Under the pieces are notes generated by a model. The model ran no database searches. It worked only from the letters and a program-made list of their open reading frames with translations, and was not told the origin of the DNA. A stretch of 64,000 nucleotides of DNA from Congeria kusceri (taxonomy: Eukaryota > Mollusca > Bivalvia > Myida > Dreissenidae). The stretch lies in the NCBI GenBank assembly GCA_027627225.1, contig CM051026.1, positions 10,211,425 through 10,275,424 of the forward strand, in the 5' to 3' direction. Positions 1-11,834 of this stretch are shown in pieces; position 1 is the stretch's first letter; every line of letters starts with the position of its first letter. A program made the translations under genes and the position numbers.

Positions 1-820
1 TGTGATTTGGGTACACACTAATATAATCTGTAATTTATAAAATCCCAACCTCTCACGATTCAAATAACATGAGTAAAACTATCTAGACTTTCTATTTGTT
101 AAAATGTTCAAGGTCGGCAACAAACTGCACTTGAATGCATTACAAAACTAATTAGTAACATCGTAGGCAACTCAGGACTGCTGATTCCGACGTCGAGTCA
201 ACAATTGTCCATTCTCTATTTTCGACACTCATGCTTGATTGTACAGAATTTATATCAAATTCAAATTTCTAGTAATAATCATGAACCAGGCATCTGAGCC
301 CGTATTCAACATCCCATATACTTAAGAATAAAGATTAGACTCAGACTTAAGAAAAAAATATTTCTGCGTTCGCAAATATGCCGGGTACCAACGTCGCTAT
401 TGTCATTACCAATCGTTCTGAATAAAGAATGCCGTAATTTAAGTTGATGAATACCAAGAAAGATTCCAGTTAACAGCGTCTTAGAAAAGAACAGTTTCAA
501 AAATATTCTTTATTATTACGTCTTAAGTCTCAGAATATATTTGTGAATAAGTGTCCAGAACGACATTTAAAGAACACATACGTTGACAACGCTACCACGA
601 CGACTGTTTCTTGTTATAACAAGAACATTTTCACTACAAACCAATGGGGCTTTTAATTTATCACTGTATCTATTTTGTTTTCCACAGGTTTATATACACA
701 ATATTGCACAATTTAATAAAAAGTGAAATAAATTATTAAATAACATGCATTCGAGATCGTCTTTTTCTTAAATATGGAATGCCAGATTTGGTATAACATA
801 CAGTAATCATGGTCAAGCCT
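1..820 (+). repeat. Head module of the composite 6-kb repeat, copy 1
   Basis: No coding potential is visible. The first 250 bases match 60898-61100 and bases 549-820 match 61550-61800 in the same order and orientation, so this is a repeated module rather than unique sequence. Copy 1 carries a MITE at 298-548 that copy 3 lacks. Copy 3 has a different insertion at about 61103-61380. Seen directly by comparing the two stretches; boundaries are approximate. Confidence 0.7.
298..548. mobile_element. MITE-like element with GCCCGTATTCA ends
   Basis: About 250 bp, starting near GCCCGTATTCA and ending near GTGAATAAGTGTCC, with inner inverted repeats around CTTAAG (ACTTAAGAATAAAG on the left, CTTAAGTCTCAGAATA on the right). 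A diverged copy lies at about 24285-24540 and ends in ACGGGCCC. Absence from the equivalent place in the 60.9-kb copy supports insertion. No coding capacity. Superfamily not determined. Confidence 0.55.
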
Positions 821-2070
821 AAAGATCGTACATGAAGTAATCATCACGAATACAGCTCGTACATTAAGTATTCCTCACGAATAAAGATCATATACAAATA
901 ATCATCGTGAATAAAGATCGTACAATAAGTATACACCAAGAACAAAGATCGTACACAAAGAAATCGTCACGAGTAAAGAGAGTACACTAAGTAATTATCA
1001 CGAATAAAGATCGTACACTAAGTAGTTATTACTAATAAAGATCGTACACTAAGTAATTATCACGAATAAAGATCGTAAACTTAGTAGTTATTACTAATAA
1101 AGATCGTACACTAAGTATATATTACCAATAAAGATCATACACTAAGTAATTATCACAAATAAAGATCGTAAACTAAGTAATTATTACTAATAAATATCGT
1201 ACACTAAGTAGTTATTACTAATGAAGATCGTACACTAATTAGTTATTACTAATAAAGATCGTACACTAAGTAGTTATTACTAATAAAGATCGTACACTAA
1301 GTAATTATCACAAATAAAGATCGTACAATAAGTAGTTATTGCTAATAAAGATCGTACACTAAGTAATTATCACGAATAAAGATCGTAAACTAAGTAGTTA
1401 TCACGAATAAAGATCGTACATTAAGTAATCAACAAGAATAAAGATCGTACACTTAGTACTCCTCGTGAATAAAGATCGTAGACTAAGTAAACCTCAATAA
1501 CAAAGATCGTACACTAAGTAATCGTCACGAATAAAGATCGTACACTAAGTAGTTATTACTAATAAAGATCGTACACTAAGTAATTATCACAAATAAAGAT
1601 CGTACATTAAGTAATCAACAAGAATAAAGATCGTACACTTAGTACTCCTCGTGAATAAAGATCGTAGACTAAGTAAACCTCAATAACAAAGATCGTACAC
1701 TAAGTAATCGTCACGAATAAAGATCGTACACTAAGTAGTTATTACTAATAAAGATCGTACACTAAGTAATTATCACAAATAAAGATCGTACACTAAGTAG
1801 CTATTGCTAATAAAGATCGTACACTAAGTAATTATCACGAATAAAGATCGTAAACTAAGTAGTTATCACGAATAAAGATCGTACATTAATTAATCAACAA
1901 GAATAAAGACCGTACACTTAGTACTCCTCGTGAATAAAGATCGTAGACTAAGTAAACCTCAATAACAAAGATCGTACACTAAGTAATCGTCACGGATAAA
2001 GATCGTACACAAGTAATCGTCACGTATAAAGATAGTACAATAAGTAATTATTGCTAAAAGATCGTACATT
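819..2070 (+). repeat. 31-bp tandem satellite array
   Basis: About 40 imperfect copies of a 31-bp unit with the core AATAAAGATCGTACACTAAG followed by a variable 11-base tail (TAGTTATTACT, TAATTATCACG and similar). A block of about 10 units (about 1380-1520) is repeated almost exactly at 1600-1700 and 1850-1990, so a higher-order duplication is present. Diverged units with the same core recur at 5575-6010, 44040-44230, 52800-53540, 61820-61980 and 63330-63450, always in this orientation. Confidence 0.9.
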
Positions 2071-3230
2071 TAGCAGACAGAAAAACAAAACCACGCAATA
2101 ATTATGTCTTAGTCCTTATGTTATGATATAATCACGTAATACCAGAGCTACGAATACAAGAGTAATCTCAGACCAACGTCATACAAGACCAGTATCAAGT
2201 ATTTGTTTCTCAAAAACAGTTGTTTTAACAGGCTTGCATTTGAAGTATGAACATTCTGTGAACAAGCCCCTTTAAACTTCGCTGCCAATATCAGAAGAGT
2301 CATGTCATGTTACGTTGCATGCAAACAAATATCAAAAACATGTAGAGTCGTGGCATTTTTGCGGTTCGGTCGGGAAACAAAAAGTATTAAAGTTTTTGGG
2401 AGGCCAACAATACTTTAATGTAAGGTGCGTTAATCAGCAGCAGAATCAGACGAATCACGGTTTCTTTACAACGCCAGAATATAATAGAATGAAGACATGC
2501 ACAATAGATTATTTCAAGAAGATCGTGCACTCAATGTCGCCGACAAGCTTGGTGCACGTATACCGGTCATACGGAGTCACTCGCATCCGGTTTGTAGGCT
2601 TTCGGTTCACGAAACAGCTCGAACTAACCCGCAACTCAAATCAGGAAATGTGACACTTAGCAGACGTGCAGACGACAATTGGTGCTGAGGAGAGTTCCAC
2701 ATGTCAAGAACCAGGCAGGTATTATAGACCAGTCTATGTACCGCCCAACAAGCGTATGTTGACGCCTGGGCAGGAGAAACGTTGAAAGGAAATGATGTTT
2801 ATAACTCACGGACCATATTTTTAGAAAGCGAATAGTCTTGCCAGCATGAATACATGCAACTAAAGAAAATGAACATGGTCATTTTTGTTTATCACAAACG
2901 CACAAATAATTATATGCGTGTAGTTCAATTTTAATAAAGAAACTTAAATACATGTACATGCGGTCTAACACTCTTACTTTATACGTGAATTAACACAAAT
3001 GCGTCAGTGACTGCAAGCTGTTGGTTGATTCGTGATCCTTTATGTATACGTTCATATGTGTATGATGTTTTACACCACTATCTGGCGAAACTAATGAGTA
3101 TGCAAAAAAAAAATACGGTTAGAACTCACGATCTCCCGATCCGTTGCACTACTCCGATTTTTTTATACGAAATTATCCACTAAATGCAACATTCCGTGTC
3201 CGTTTGGAACCGACATGCTTTGCGTACATT
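2071..3230 (+). repeat. Middle module of the composite repeat, copy 1
   Basis: No supported gene. 2094-2308 matches 44395-44608 and 2309-3220 matches 49672-50640 apart from insertions, so this is the uninterrupted counterpart of the site into which the gypsy array at 44.6 kb went. The motif CAGACGTGCAGACGAC near 2660 also recurs near 49960, 19670 and 56800. Open frames at 2315-2688 are short, overlap each other and sit wholly in repeated sequence, so I do not call them genes. Confidence 0.7.
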
Positions 3231-3235
3231 ATTAA

Positions 3236-3551
3236 AGAAACAATGTTTGATTTATAGAGTTGTTTATCGGCTAATTAACCACGATTTAACATTCTGATGC
3301 GTATGAATTAAACTACGACGGCGTTAGCCCAAGTGGTTCTAATATACGTCGGGGTTTATTAACCGATAAACAACGATAATGCGAACATTATTTTGATTCT
3401 AACGTGAACTGACAACATTTTCTACAATAACAATGCAAATTATTTTTTACAGTTTTGAACTATTTTTTCGGGTTGTTTATTGGTAGTTTAATAATTGTGA
3501 GTTGTGCTCTTTGTGTATAGAAAACCCAGCGCAGCGCATGTCATGTTAGAA
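3236..3551. mobile_element. Foldback element, ATTCTAACATGA family, partial copy
   Basis: Contains the family centre (GGCGTTAGCCC), the recurrent motif CGATAAACAACGATAATGCG and the terminal motif TCATGTTAGAAT at its right end, but lacks most of the left arm. No coding capacity. Full-length relatives are at 10490-11020 and 11084-11630. Confidence 0.65.
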
Positions 3552-4876
3552 TGAGCGTTGCATATATATTATGTTGCATACAAAGTAAAGGTTCATAGGA
3601 TTTATTGACAAATATGTTGTAGGGTAAGGTATGTAACTATAAATGGATATTACTCTAGTGTGGTGTCATGAAAACTGGTATCATTTCGTGCTGGTTGTTT
3701 TTCAAGAAGCATACGTTTTAATGAATCTGGTTTAATTATTGTGTCAAATGATTGTGACGTCACGTTCCGTTAAAGGGACTATGTCAACGAAAAGTTCCTC
3801 AATGGGGTAATTTCTTTAAAAAATCTGAAATTAAGCTATTAAAACTAGCATATAATAAAATAAGGTATATATAATGGCAAAATAGTTTTCGCATATTGAG
3901 ATAAAAATCATTAATAATACAAGTCGTGTTTTCGTGGCCCCTTTTATGTTTACATTTTGACGTCAGAATTTTGAGTATTTTGTACGAGCCTAGCTTACAC
4001 ATGTTCCCTTACAAAGCAGAATAGTGCAGGTGTTTAAAGCGCTGTGTACTGTTATTTCTTCGTATGGCTCCTTAGTCGTGAGTTCGATACCAGATTAGGG
4101 TTTTATTTTTTCAATCACTTTTGCTGATTTGTTTTTATCAAATATCTCATTACGTATTATATTCTTTATCATTTATTCAATGTACATGTCTTAGCATAGC
4201 GCATTACTCTCATCTGATATCATTTATTGAAACCAATTTTTCGTTAACAAAGTCCAATTAACGTAAACAATACCTATGTTATAGTATTGTGTTTATTCCA
4301 GTTATGAAATACACTTTTATAATATTATGAATTTCTATGCTTTTGAAATTGACTGCTTCGAAAACGACTCAAAATGATTGTTATTTCGAAATTTCCTAAA
4401 ACATTGCGGACATTTAAAAATTTATTTTTTTCTGAATTATTATGCTTTTGAAATTTACACTCAATTTTGGAAATTCAAAAGTAATACCGACAGTATGCAA
4501 TAATATATGAAAAACCATCTCTTTTTTTTAAATAAATAAATAAATTATAAATATCAAAACGCGTCGCAATTAAGATCATAATTTAAAATAGGTATTAGTA
4601 ACAAGAGAAACATAGGAGAAATATGTTTGCTTGTAAGATGCACATTATTTGTAATTATTTGTATTATGTATTAAACAAGATGGTTGCTTTTTTGCACTAG
4701 GGTCATTTCCAAGTAGTTAAAACAAATATGTTTTGTTAATTTATGATCAATAAATTTACATCTATAACATTATCACGCGACCCATTCACGCCACTATCAG
4801 GAGTTACTGAAACAAGAAACACAATCATTTGCACGTGATTACAATCAGGCAACGTAAACATGTTAAAGAACCAAGT
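3552..4876. other. No gene seen; possible tRNA-derived SINE remnant at 4015-4110
   Basis: AT-rich sequence with short open frames only. Around 4070 the string GTGAGTTCGATACC resembles a pol III B box, preceded by GTGCAGGTGTTTAAAGCG as a weak A-box-like stretch. This is a low-confidence SINE remnant. 4480-4870 resembles 50740-51180 and is part of the composite repeat. Confidence 0.4.
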
Positions 4877-5430
4877 GCCACTTACACAGCCAGGCAACAC
4901 ACTGATGTAACACAACTATATGACACAACGACGTAACTCAACCAGGCGACACAGCGATGTAACACAACCAGGAGACACAACGTTGTGAAACAACCAAGCA
5001 TTACAACAACATAATACAATTAGGATACACAACGACGTGACACAACCAGGATACACAACGACGTGACACAACAAGGCGACACAACGACGTAACAAAAACC
5101 AGGCGACACAACGACGTAACACAACCAGGCGACACAACGACGTGACACAACCAGGCGACATAACGACGTAACTCAACCAGGCGACACAGCGACGAAACAC
5201 AACTAGGCGACACAACGATGTAACGCAACCAGGCGACACAACGACGTAACACAATCAGGCGACACAACGTTGTGAAACAACCAAGCATTACAACAACATA
5301 AAACAATTAGGATACAAAACGACGTAACACAACCAGGCGACACAACAACGTAACACAACCAGGCGACACAACAACGTAACACAACCAGGCGTCACAACGA
5401 CGTAACACAACAAAAACACCACCAACACAA
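4877..5430 (+). repeat. 26-bp minisatellite, locus 1
   Basis: About 21 units of 26 bp made of two related 13-mers, CGTAACACAACCA and GGCGACACAACGA. A sub-block (about 4960-5030) recurs at 5260-5310, showing local duplication. Because 26 is not a multiple of 3, the reading frame rotates from unit to unit, and the minus strand happens to lack stops. The long frames there are therefore artefacts. Confidence 0.93.
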
Positions 5431-6480
5431 CCACTTTTATAATAGACCTTGAGTTTTATCGGTCTCAATTGTCAACAATTTAGTGTAGCCTATTACAAGC
5501 AATGGCAGCACAAACAATTGCATTATCAGGACATTTTATTGAAATGTCTTACAATTTTGATATCACGTGATCATATTGGATAAAGATCGTGCAATAGGGG
5601 AATGGGTTGATGATCTTATACTAAGTGATCAAGAAAACAAAATTAAGTGATCATAGGGAATAAAGGCCGTACAAATAATGACTGTGCTATAAGTGTTCAA
5701 GGGTAATACAGATCTTACACGTGTGATTATCACGACTAAAGACGGTTCACTAAGTGATCATCATACACAAAGATCATATAGAATGGTATCGTCACAAACA
5801 ATGTATCGTACACTGACCGTCACGACAAAAGGTAGTACAGTATCTATTTATCACAAATGAAGATCGTCCACTTAGTGATCATAGTGAATAATATCGTACA
5901 TTACGTGATCATCGGGAATACTTATCGTTTCACATGAGATCATCACGAATACAGATCGTACAGAATGACTGTGACGTACACTAATAACGATCTTACATTG
6001 AATAAGAATCAAGAAAAACATCATTAATAAAGCAATTATAATGAAAAAAGTGTACAAATTATAAGCAACATTTGAATGAAATACAGATGCAAAACATTAT
6101 AATATTGTTGAAAGCCTAGTTGTGAGGTCACGCACGATTCGGAGCCTCTCGTTGTTTAAAGCACTGATAATTTCTGTGAATGGCATATTTTTGTATAGGT
6201 TGTTAAGGTTTGTTTTAAAATCCACATACTCAACATCCGATTTGCGGGTTCAGTTTCACAATGCTCCTTTTACATGAAAAACGTCAACAATATATTAAAT
6301 CGCAACCATTTATTTTCGGTCGAAAGTGGGATGGGAAACAAGCAATATTTTGTTAAGCCCTATAGATATGTGCTCTCCATATCTTTAGAGATATGATATT
6401 AAGTGATCATATCACTTAATATCATATTTCTAAATATGATATTTAGAGATATCATACATGTCTAAATTTATGCTTTAAAT
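5431..6480 (+). repeat. Tail module of the composite repeat, copy 1
   Basis: 5575-6010 has diverged 31-bp satellite units (cores AAAGATCGTAC and GTGATCATCACG). 6055-6170 (CACGCACGATTCGGAGCCTC) matches 53580-53670 and 63560-63610. 6190-6260 is the uninterrupted equivalent of the site of the TRIM at 53725. No gene seen. Confidence 0.7.
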
Positions 6481-6489
6481 TCAGAGAGG

Positions 6490-6880
6490 AAAATTGCTCG
6501 TGTTTCGCGCAATTCTCGTGTCTCGCTTCGTGTCTCGCGGTAAAATATCGTGCCTCGCTTCGCGTCGCGCGCAATTCTCATGCATCGCGTTCAAAGGTCA
6601 AGATACGAGATGTGAAGCGAGACACGATATTCAGGCGAAACACAAATCGAGGTACGATACTGTATCGTTCAAATATCGCCAGAAGCGTTACACGATATTT
6701 TGCCGTGAGATTTCGTGGTATTTTATACTGCGAACGTGCGAGATCTTGTGTTACAATATCGTGCCTCGTTTCGTGTCTCGCGGGAATATCGTGTCTCGCT
6801 TCGTGTTTCGCGCAAATCTCGTGTCTCGCCCTTGCCGTAAGAGGCACGATATTACATATGGCACTAACCGGATTCCATAA
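6490..6880. repeat. Foldback tandem rich in TCGTGTCTCGCTTCG
   Basis: Repeated blocks of TCGTGTCTCGCTTCGTG occur on both strands: plus orientation at 6505-6570, inverted at 6600-6660, plus again at 6755-6825. The element ends in GGCACTAACCGGATTCC, identical in type to the terminal inverted repeat of the MITE at 50225-50431, so the two are one family. The overlapping open frames on both strands are by-products of the repeat. Confidence 0.7.
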
Positions 6881-7571
6881 TGCCGGGTACATTTTATAAA
6901 GGCACATCGAAAAAATTGCCAATACATTTATAAGAGGGCCATGATGGCCCTATGTCGCTCACCTGAGTAAAAGCCATCATAATGGCTTATAACAAGAGGG
7001 CCAAATGGCACTAAACCACTTACCTGAGTATAAAGATCTGGACCATGAAGTTTCAGGAGATTTGTATAGTCAATATAAACCATGTGACCCACACGGCGTG
7101 GCCACTTTCTACTCCAGGGGCATAATTTGAACAATATTTGTAGAGGACCACTATACAATTTTCATGACAAATATAAAACCTCTGGGCCTTACGGTTTCAG
7201 AAGAGGAGATTTTAATAGCCCACTTTTTATATAGGTCTATAGAAACCATGTGACCCCGGGGTGTGGCTTTTTTTTACTCCAGGGGCAGCATTTGAACAAT
7301 TATTGTAGAGGACCACCATACAACGTTACATACAAAATATGAAACCTCGGGGCCTTGCAGTTTCAAAGCAGATGTCTTAAGTCCACTTGCCATATAAGTC
7401 TATACAAACGATGTGACCCCCGGGGCGTGGCTAGGTTTGACCCCAGTGGCATAACTTGAACAATCTTTGTAGATGACTAATATGAGATGTTACATACCAA
7501 TTACACAACTTCCGGGCCTTGAGGTTTCAGAGAAGGAACAATTTAAAGTCATTTTGTCATTTAAGTCTATA

Positions 7572-8301
7572 TGTTGCCGGCCATACCTATGCCCGTAGGC
7601 GCAATTCGGTTTGAGCGACAACTAAACAAGAGTCGTGGATATTAGATCTATAGTTATTCAATGTGTCGATCGATAAGTTAGTTTTCTGAAAGAAAAACAA
7701 TGAATACCTATAAATAAATACATAATTAAATATATTAATAAGTTTCAATGACATTACAAAATACTAATGATTGATAATGCATGGCGGCGTGAATAATAGT
7801 GACAATAAGTTATTCGAATAATAACTAATAATCACAACCGTAATAATAAAAAATAATACGAAATTAATACAAGCAATTGACATAGATATCAATCATAAAA
7901 TACAGTGTACTATTTACCTGCAGGAATAACAATCGACCTACACACATAATAAAATTAAGACAGTCGTCAAAATGTAATGGCTGTCTCCAAACAATTTAGC
8001 CGTGAATCTGAATATTGGAGGGAAAGTGATTGATTGGTTAATACGTGCACGTGTTCAACATAGGTTAATTTCAACTATATGTTAGTATCTCTAAAAACTA
8101 AGGTTACAATCTACTTTAAACTAAGAACTGATCATAACTACCCAACACAATAACAGAACACTGCACTAACTATTCAAATATGCATATAAGTGTATAATTT
8201 TAAATTGTAGAATATATATTTTAGGGTAAATATAAAAACAAACACAACGATTTAATAATAATGTACATTTATTAACTTTATTTAAAATTCGCCCTGTGAC
8301 A
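7572..8301. mobile_element. Probable solo LTR inserted in the pearl-like element
   Basis: A 730-bp unrelated block starts with TGTTGCCGGCC and ends with CCCTGTGACA (TG...CA). It is flanked by TATA at 7568-7571 and 8302-8305. Removing the block and one TATA restores the core-unit consensus AAGTCTATATAAACCATG exactly. No primer site, coding region or second LTR is visible inside, so a solo LTR left by recombination is the simplest reading. Orientation unknown. A small non-autonomous TG/CA element is the alternative. Confidence 0.65.
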
Positions 8302-9048
8302 TATATAAACCATGTGACTCCCGGGGTGTGGCCTCTTTTACCACCGGGCATAATTTGACCATTCTTTGTAGAGGACCAATATACAATCTTACATACCAAA
8401 TTCAAAAACTTCGGGCCTTGCAGTTTCAGAGGAAATTTGAAAGTCATTTTGCTATTTAGGTCTATATAAACCATATGACCCCCAGGGCGTGGTCAGATTT
8501 GACCCCAGGGGCATAATTTGAAAAATCTGAGAGGACCAATATGCAAAGTTTCATACAAGATATGAAAACTCTGGGCCTTGCGGTTTTAGAGGAGAAGATT
8601 TTAAAAGCCATTTTGCTATTTAAGTCTACATAAAACATGCGATCCCCGGGGCGTGGCCAGTTTTAACCCCAGGGGCATCATTTGAACACTCTCTGTTGAG
8701 GACCACAACAGGATGCTACATGCCAAATATGAAACCACTGGGCCTTGCGGTTTCAGAGGATAAGATTTTTGAAGTAATTGTGCTATTTACGTCTATATAC
8801 ACCTTGTGACCCCCGGGGCGTGACCAGTTTTGACCTCAGGGGCATCATTTGAACAAACTGTTTAGAGGACCCCCATACAATGTTACCAACTAAATACCAA
8901 ACTTCTAATCGTTAATGTTACAGAGAAGAAGATTTTCAAAGTAATTTAGATATTTAAGTCTACATGAAGCATGTGACCCCTCCCCCAGGGGCGTGGTCAG
9001 TTTTGACCCCAGGGGCATCATCTCTTTGTAGAAGACCACTATGCAATG

Positions 9049-9159
9049 TTACTTCAAAAATCTTCTCTTCTAAAACTGCAAGGCCCAGAGGTTTTATATT
9101 TGGTATAAATATAAAACCTCTGGGCCTTGCAGTTTTAGAAGAGAAGATTTTTGAAGTAA
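9049..9159. repeat. Exact palindrome, 53-bp arms, 5-bp spacer
   Basis: Left arm 9049-9101 and right arm 9107-9159 are perfect reverse complements by my reading, around the spacer GGTAT. The arms are a piece of the core unit (CTCTGGGCCTTGCAG region), so one piece of the array has been duplicated in inverted orientation. It can form a long hairpin if transcribed. Confidence 0.85.
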
Positions 9160-10220
9160 TTTTGCTATTTAAGTCTATATTAACAATGTGACCCTAAGGG
9201 TGTGGCCAGTTTTGATCCCAGGGACATCATTTGAACAATCTTTGTCGAGGACTCCTATTCAATTTTTATGACCAGATACCAAACCTCTGAGCCTTTCAGC
9301 CGCTTCAGAGAAGAAAACTTTCAAAGGCACTTGGCAATTAAAGTCTATATAAACCATGTGACCCCCGGGGCGTGGCCAGTTTTGACCCCAGGGGCATCAT
9401 TTGAACAATCTTTGTAGAGGACCACTATGCAATGTTGCATATCAAATATAAAACCTCTAGGCCTTGCGGTTTCAGAGGAGAAGATTTTTGAAGTAATTTT
9501 GCTATTTAAGTATGTATAAGTGTGACCCTCGGGGCGTGGCAAGGTTTGACCACAGGGTCATCATTTGAACAATATTTGTAGAGGACCTCTATTCAATGTT
9601 ACCAACCAAATACCAAACCTCTGAGCCTTGCGGTTTCAGAGAAGAAGATTTTCAAAGTCATTTAGATATCTAAGTCTATATGAACCATGTGACCCCGGGG
9701 AATGGCCAGTTTTGACCCCAAGGGCATCATTTGAACAATCTTCGTAGAGGTCCACTATGCAATGTTACATACCAAATATGACACCTCTGGGCCTTGCGGT
9801 CTCAGAGGAGAAGATTTTTAAAATCATTTTGCTATTGAAGTCTATACAAGCCATGTGAACCCCGGGGCGTGGCCAGTTTTGACCCCAGGGGCATAATTTG
9901 AACAATCTTTGTAGAGGACCACAAGAGGATGTCACATACCAAACATAAAAGCTCTCAGCCATGCAGTTTCAGAGAAGTTTTCACTTTTTAAATCTATTTT
10001 TAGCAATGGTGACCTACATATGCATTGGACTGAAACGATTTGAACAATTTTGAAAGAGGATCACCCAAGGATCATTCCTGTGAAGTTTTGTGAAAATCTG
10101 ACCAGCGGTTTAGGAGGAGTTGTTGTTTGAATGAAAATGTTGACGCACGACGGACGACGCACGACCGACGAAGGTAATCACAAAAGCTCACCATGAGCAC
10201 ATTGTGTTCAGGTGAGCTAA

Positions 10221-10489
10221 ACGTATATTTACATCTACATTGTAAATGACGAACGTCACATTAATAAAAGTGCAACATTGATACATCGAGTGAAACATTC
10301 TGACATTTTAAGACGTTTTTTCACTTCGGGCCCATGTTCGTTCTATCGAATATAATACGATTACTTTCTAAACCGACAATATTATTTCCAGGCGACAGCC
10401 GTAGGTTGATAAACAAATCGTCTTATTGTATTAGGAAATAGAGAGTGAATATTTTCATCGAAACACATTGCATTCATTCGCTACAGAAC
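10221..10489. other. No feature seen
   Basis: Short AT-rich spacer between the pearl-like element and the next foldback element. No open frame or repeat that I can support. Confidence 0.5.
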
Positions 10490-11020
10490 ATTCTAGCATG
10501 ATACTCACCACTTTTTCTTTAGACACAGAACAAAAAATAATCGTTGTTAAACAACCCAATAAACAACGCAAAAAAAGTCCCAATTCAGAGCGTAGAATAG
10601 TAAGAAGTAGTTCCAATAACAATTGCAAAAATACATGTCAAATGATGTTAGAATCGAAATATGTTTCGCATTATCGTTGTTTACCGGCTAATAAACAACT
10701 CTTTGTCGTTCTGATGCGTGGCTATAAAACAACTCGGGCTAACGTTGCTTACTGGCCGATAAACAACGATAAATCGAAAATAGTTTCTTAATAAGAGCGT
10801 TAGCCCGCGTGGTTTAATATACCACATCAGCCGATAAACAACGATAATGCGAAGAACATTTTGATTCTAACATGACCTGGCAACATATTCCGCAATATCA
10901 TTCCGGACTCTATTTTACAGTTTCGGAACTATTTTGGGGGAGTGTTTATTGTTACCGTAGCTAAACAATGGTCAATTGTGTTTCTGTCTATGGAAAACAC
11001 AGCGTGTGTCATGTTAGAAT
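10490..11020. mobile_element. Full-length foldback element, ATTCTAACATGA family
   Basis: About 531 bp. Begins ATTCTAGCATGATACTC and ends GTGTCATGTTAGAAT; the left half reads as an imperfect reverse complement of the right half. Recurrent landmarks are CAATAAACAACGCAAAA, TTTATCGTTGTTTATCGG, CTGATGCGTGGCTAT and the centre GGGCTAACG. The internal open frame of 107 codons reads through the repeat and is not a gene. Target duplication not resolved. Confidence 0.75.
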
Positions 11021-11083
11021 ATTCATTTTTAATAATTTGCTAATGTTGTTTTATTTCAGCTATTTATGTTAAATTAAACAGCA

Positions 11084-11630
11084 ATTCTAACATGACACGC
11101 GCAGTTTTCTATAGACAAAGACAAAATTAAATTGCCAATAAACAACTCGCAAAAGTAGGGAAACATAGTTCGCGTTGTAATGGCAGAATCTGTTGTCATG
11201 TCATGTTAAAATCGAAATAATGTTCGCTTTGTCGTTGTTTCTATATAATAAACAACGATTTTTCGTTTTGATGCTCGTATATTTAAGATTCGATTCGATT
11301 AAATTTTCGATTTATCTTTGTTTACCGTCCTTTGAACAACGATTTGGAGTTCTGATGCGTAGGAATTAAAATGGGAGGGAGTTAGTCCGAGTTGTATGAT
11401 AGCCATGCACCAGAACGACAAAGAGTTGTTCATTGGCCGATAAACAATAGTAATGCGAAAATTATTTCGATTTTAACATTACTCGACAAATATTATTATA
11501 ACTGTAATGAGAATTATATTTGCATATGCTCCGCTCAGAATCGGGACTTCTTTTGCGTTGTTTTTGGGGTAGTTTAACAACGATAATTGTGTCCTTTGTC
11601 TATAGAAAAGTTAGAGAGTAGCATCAGAAC
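11084..11630. mobile_element. Full-length foldback element, same family, second copy
   Basis: Begins ATTCTAACATGACACGCGC and continues through ATAAACAACTCGC, the centre GGGAGTTAGTCC and GCCGATAAACAATAG to TCTATAGAAAAGTTAGAGAG. It lies only about 60 bp from the preceding copy. Further copies or fragments are at 17920-18245, 23690-23905, 42500-42830, 55850-56095, 57060-57360, 61985-62310 and 62560-63000. Confidence 0.7.
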
Positions 11631-11834
11631 TCAAAACAGTTGTTTATTTATTATAATAATCATTATTATTATTAATGCGTGGCGCCAAACAACATGTGAC
11701 AAAACTTACCGGTTATTTTCTCCACTGTTAAAGTTTAGTTTTAAACATATTTATTTTATTTATTTTTTTGTACAAGTTTATGCAATTTAATTACCGGTAG
11801 AGATATATTTGACAGGCACATTAATGATTAAATT

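Larger units (their letters stand above)
6932..10220 (+). mobile_element. Pearl-like element with about 165-bp tandem core units
   Basis: Left end contains GGCCATGATGGCCCTATG and GTCGCTCACCTGAG; right end is GCTCACCATGAGCAC then GCTCAGGTGAGCTAA. Between them lie about 13 core units with a period near 165 bp, each with ACCATGTGACCCCCGGGGCG, TTTGACCCCAGGGGCATC, TTGTAGAGGACC and CTCTGGGCCTTGCGGTTTC. Element 34863-35844 has the same ends and core. Known bivalve elements of this build (oyster pearl family, often placed with non-autonomous Helitrons) have conserved arms around about 160-bp satellite-like cores; assignment here is by analogy. No coding capacity. Interrupted by 7572-8301. Confidence 0.75.

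Noticed and set aside
819..2070. CRISPR array (regular repeats with variable parts)
   Set aside because: Contiguous 31-bp units with variable positions inside the unit, no spacers of unrelated sequence, no cas genes, and a eukaryotic context.
6494..6922. Arg/Ser/Cys-rich frames on both strands
   Set aside because: Products of the TCGTGTCTCGC foldback repeat; no independent evidence of coding.
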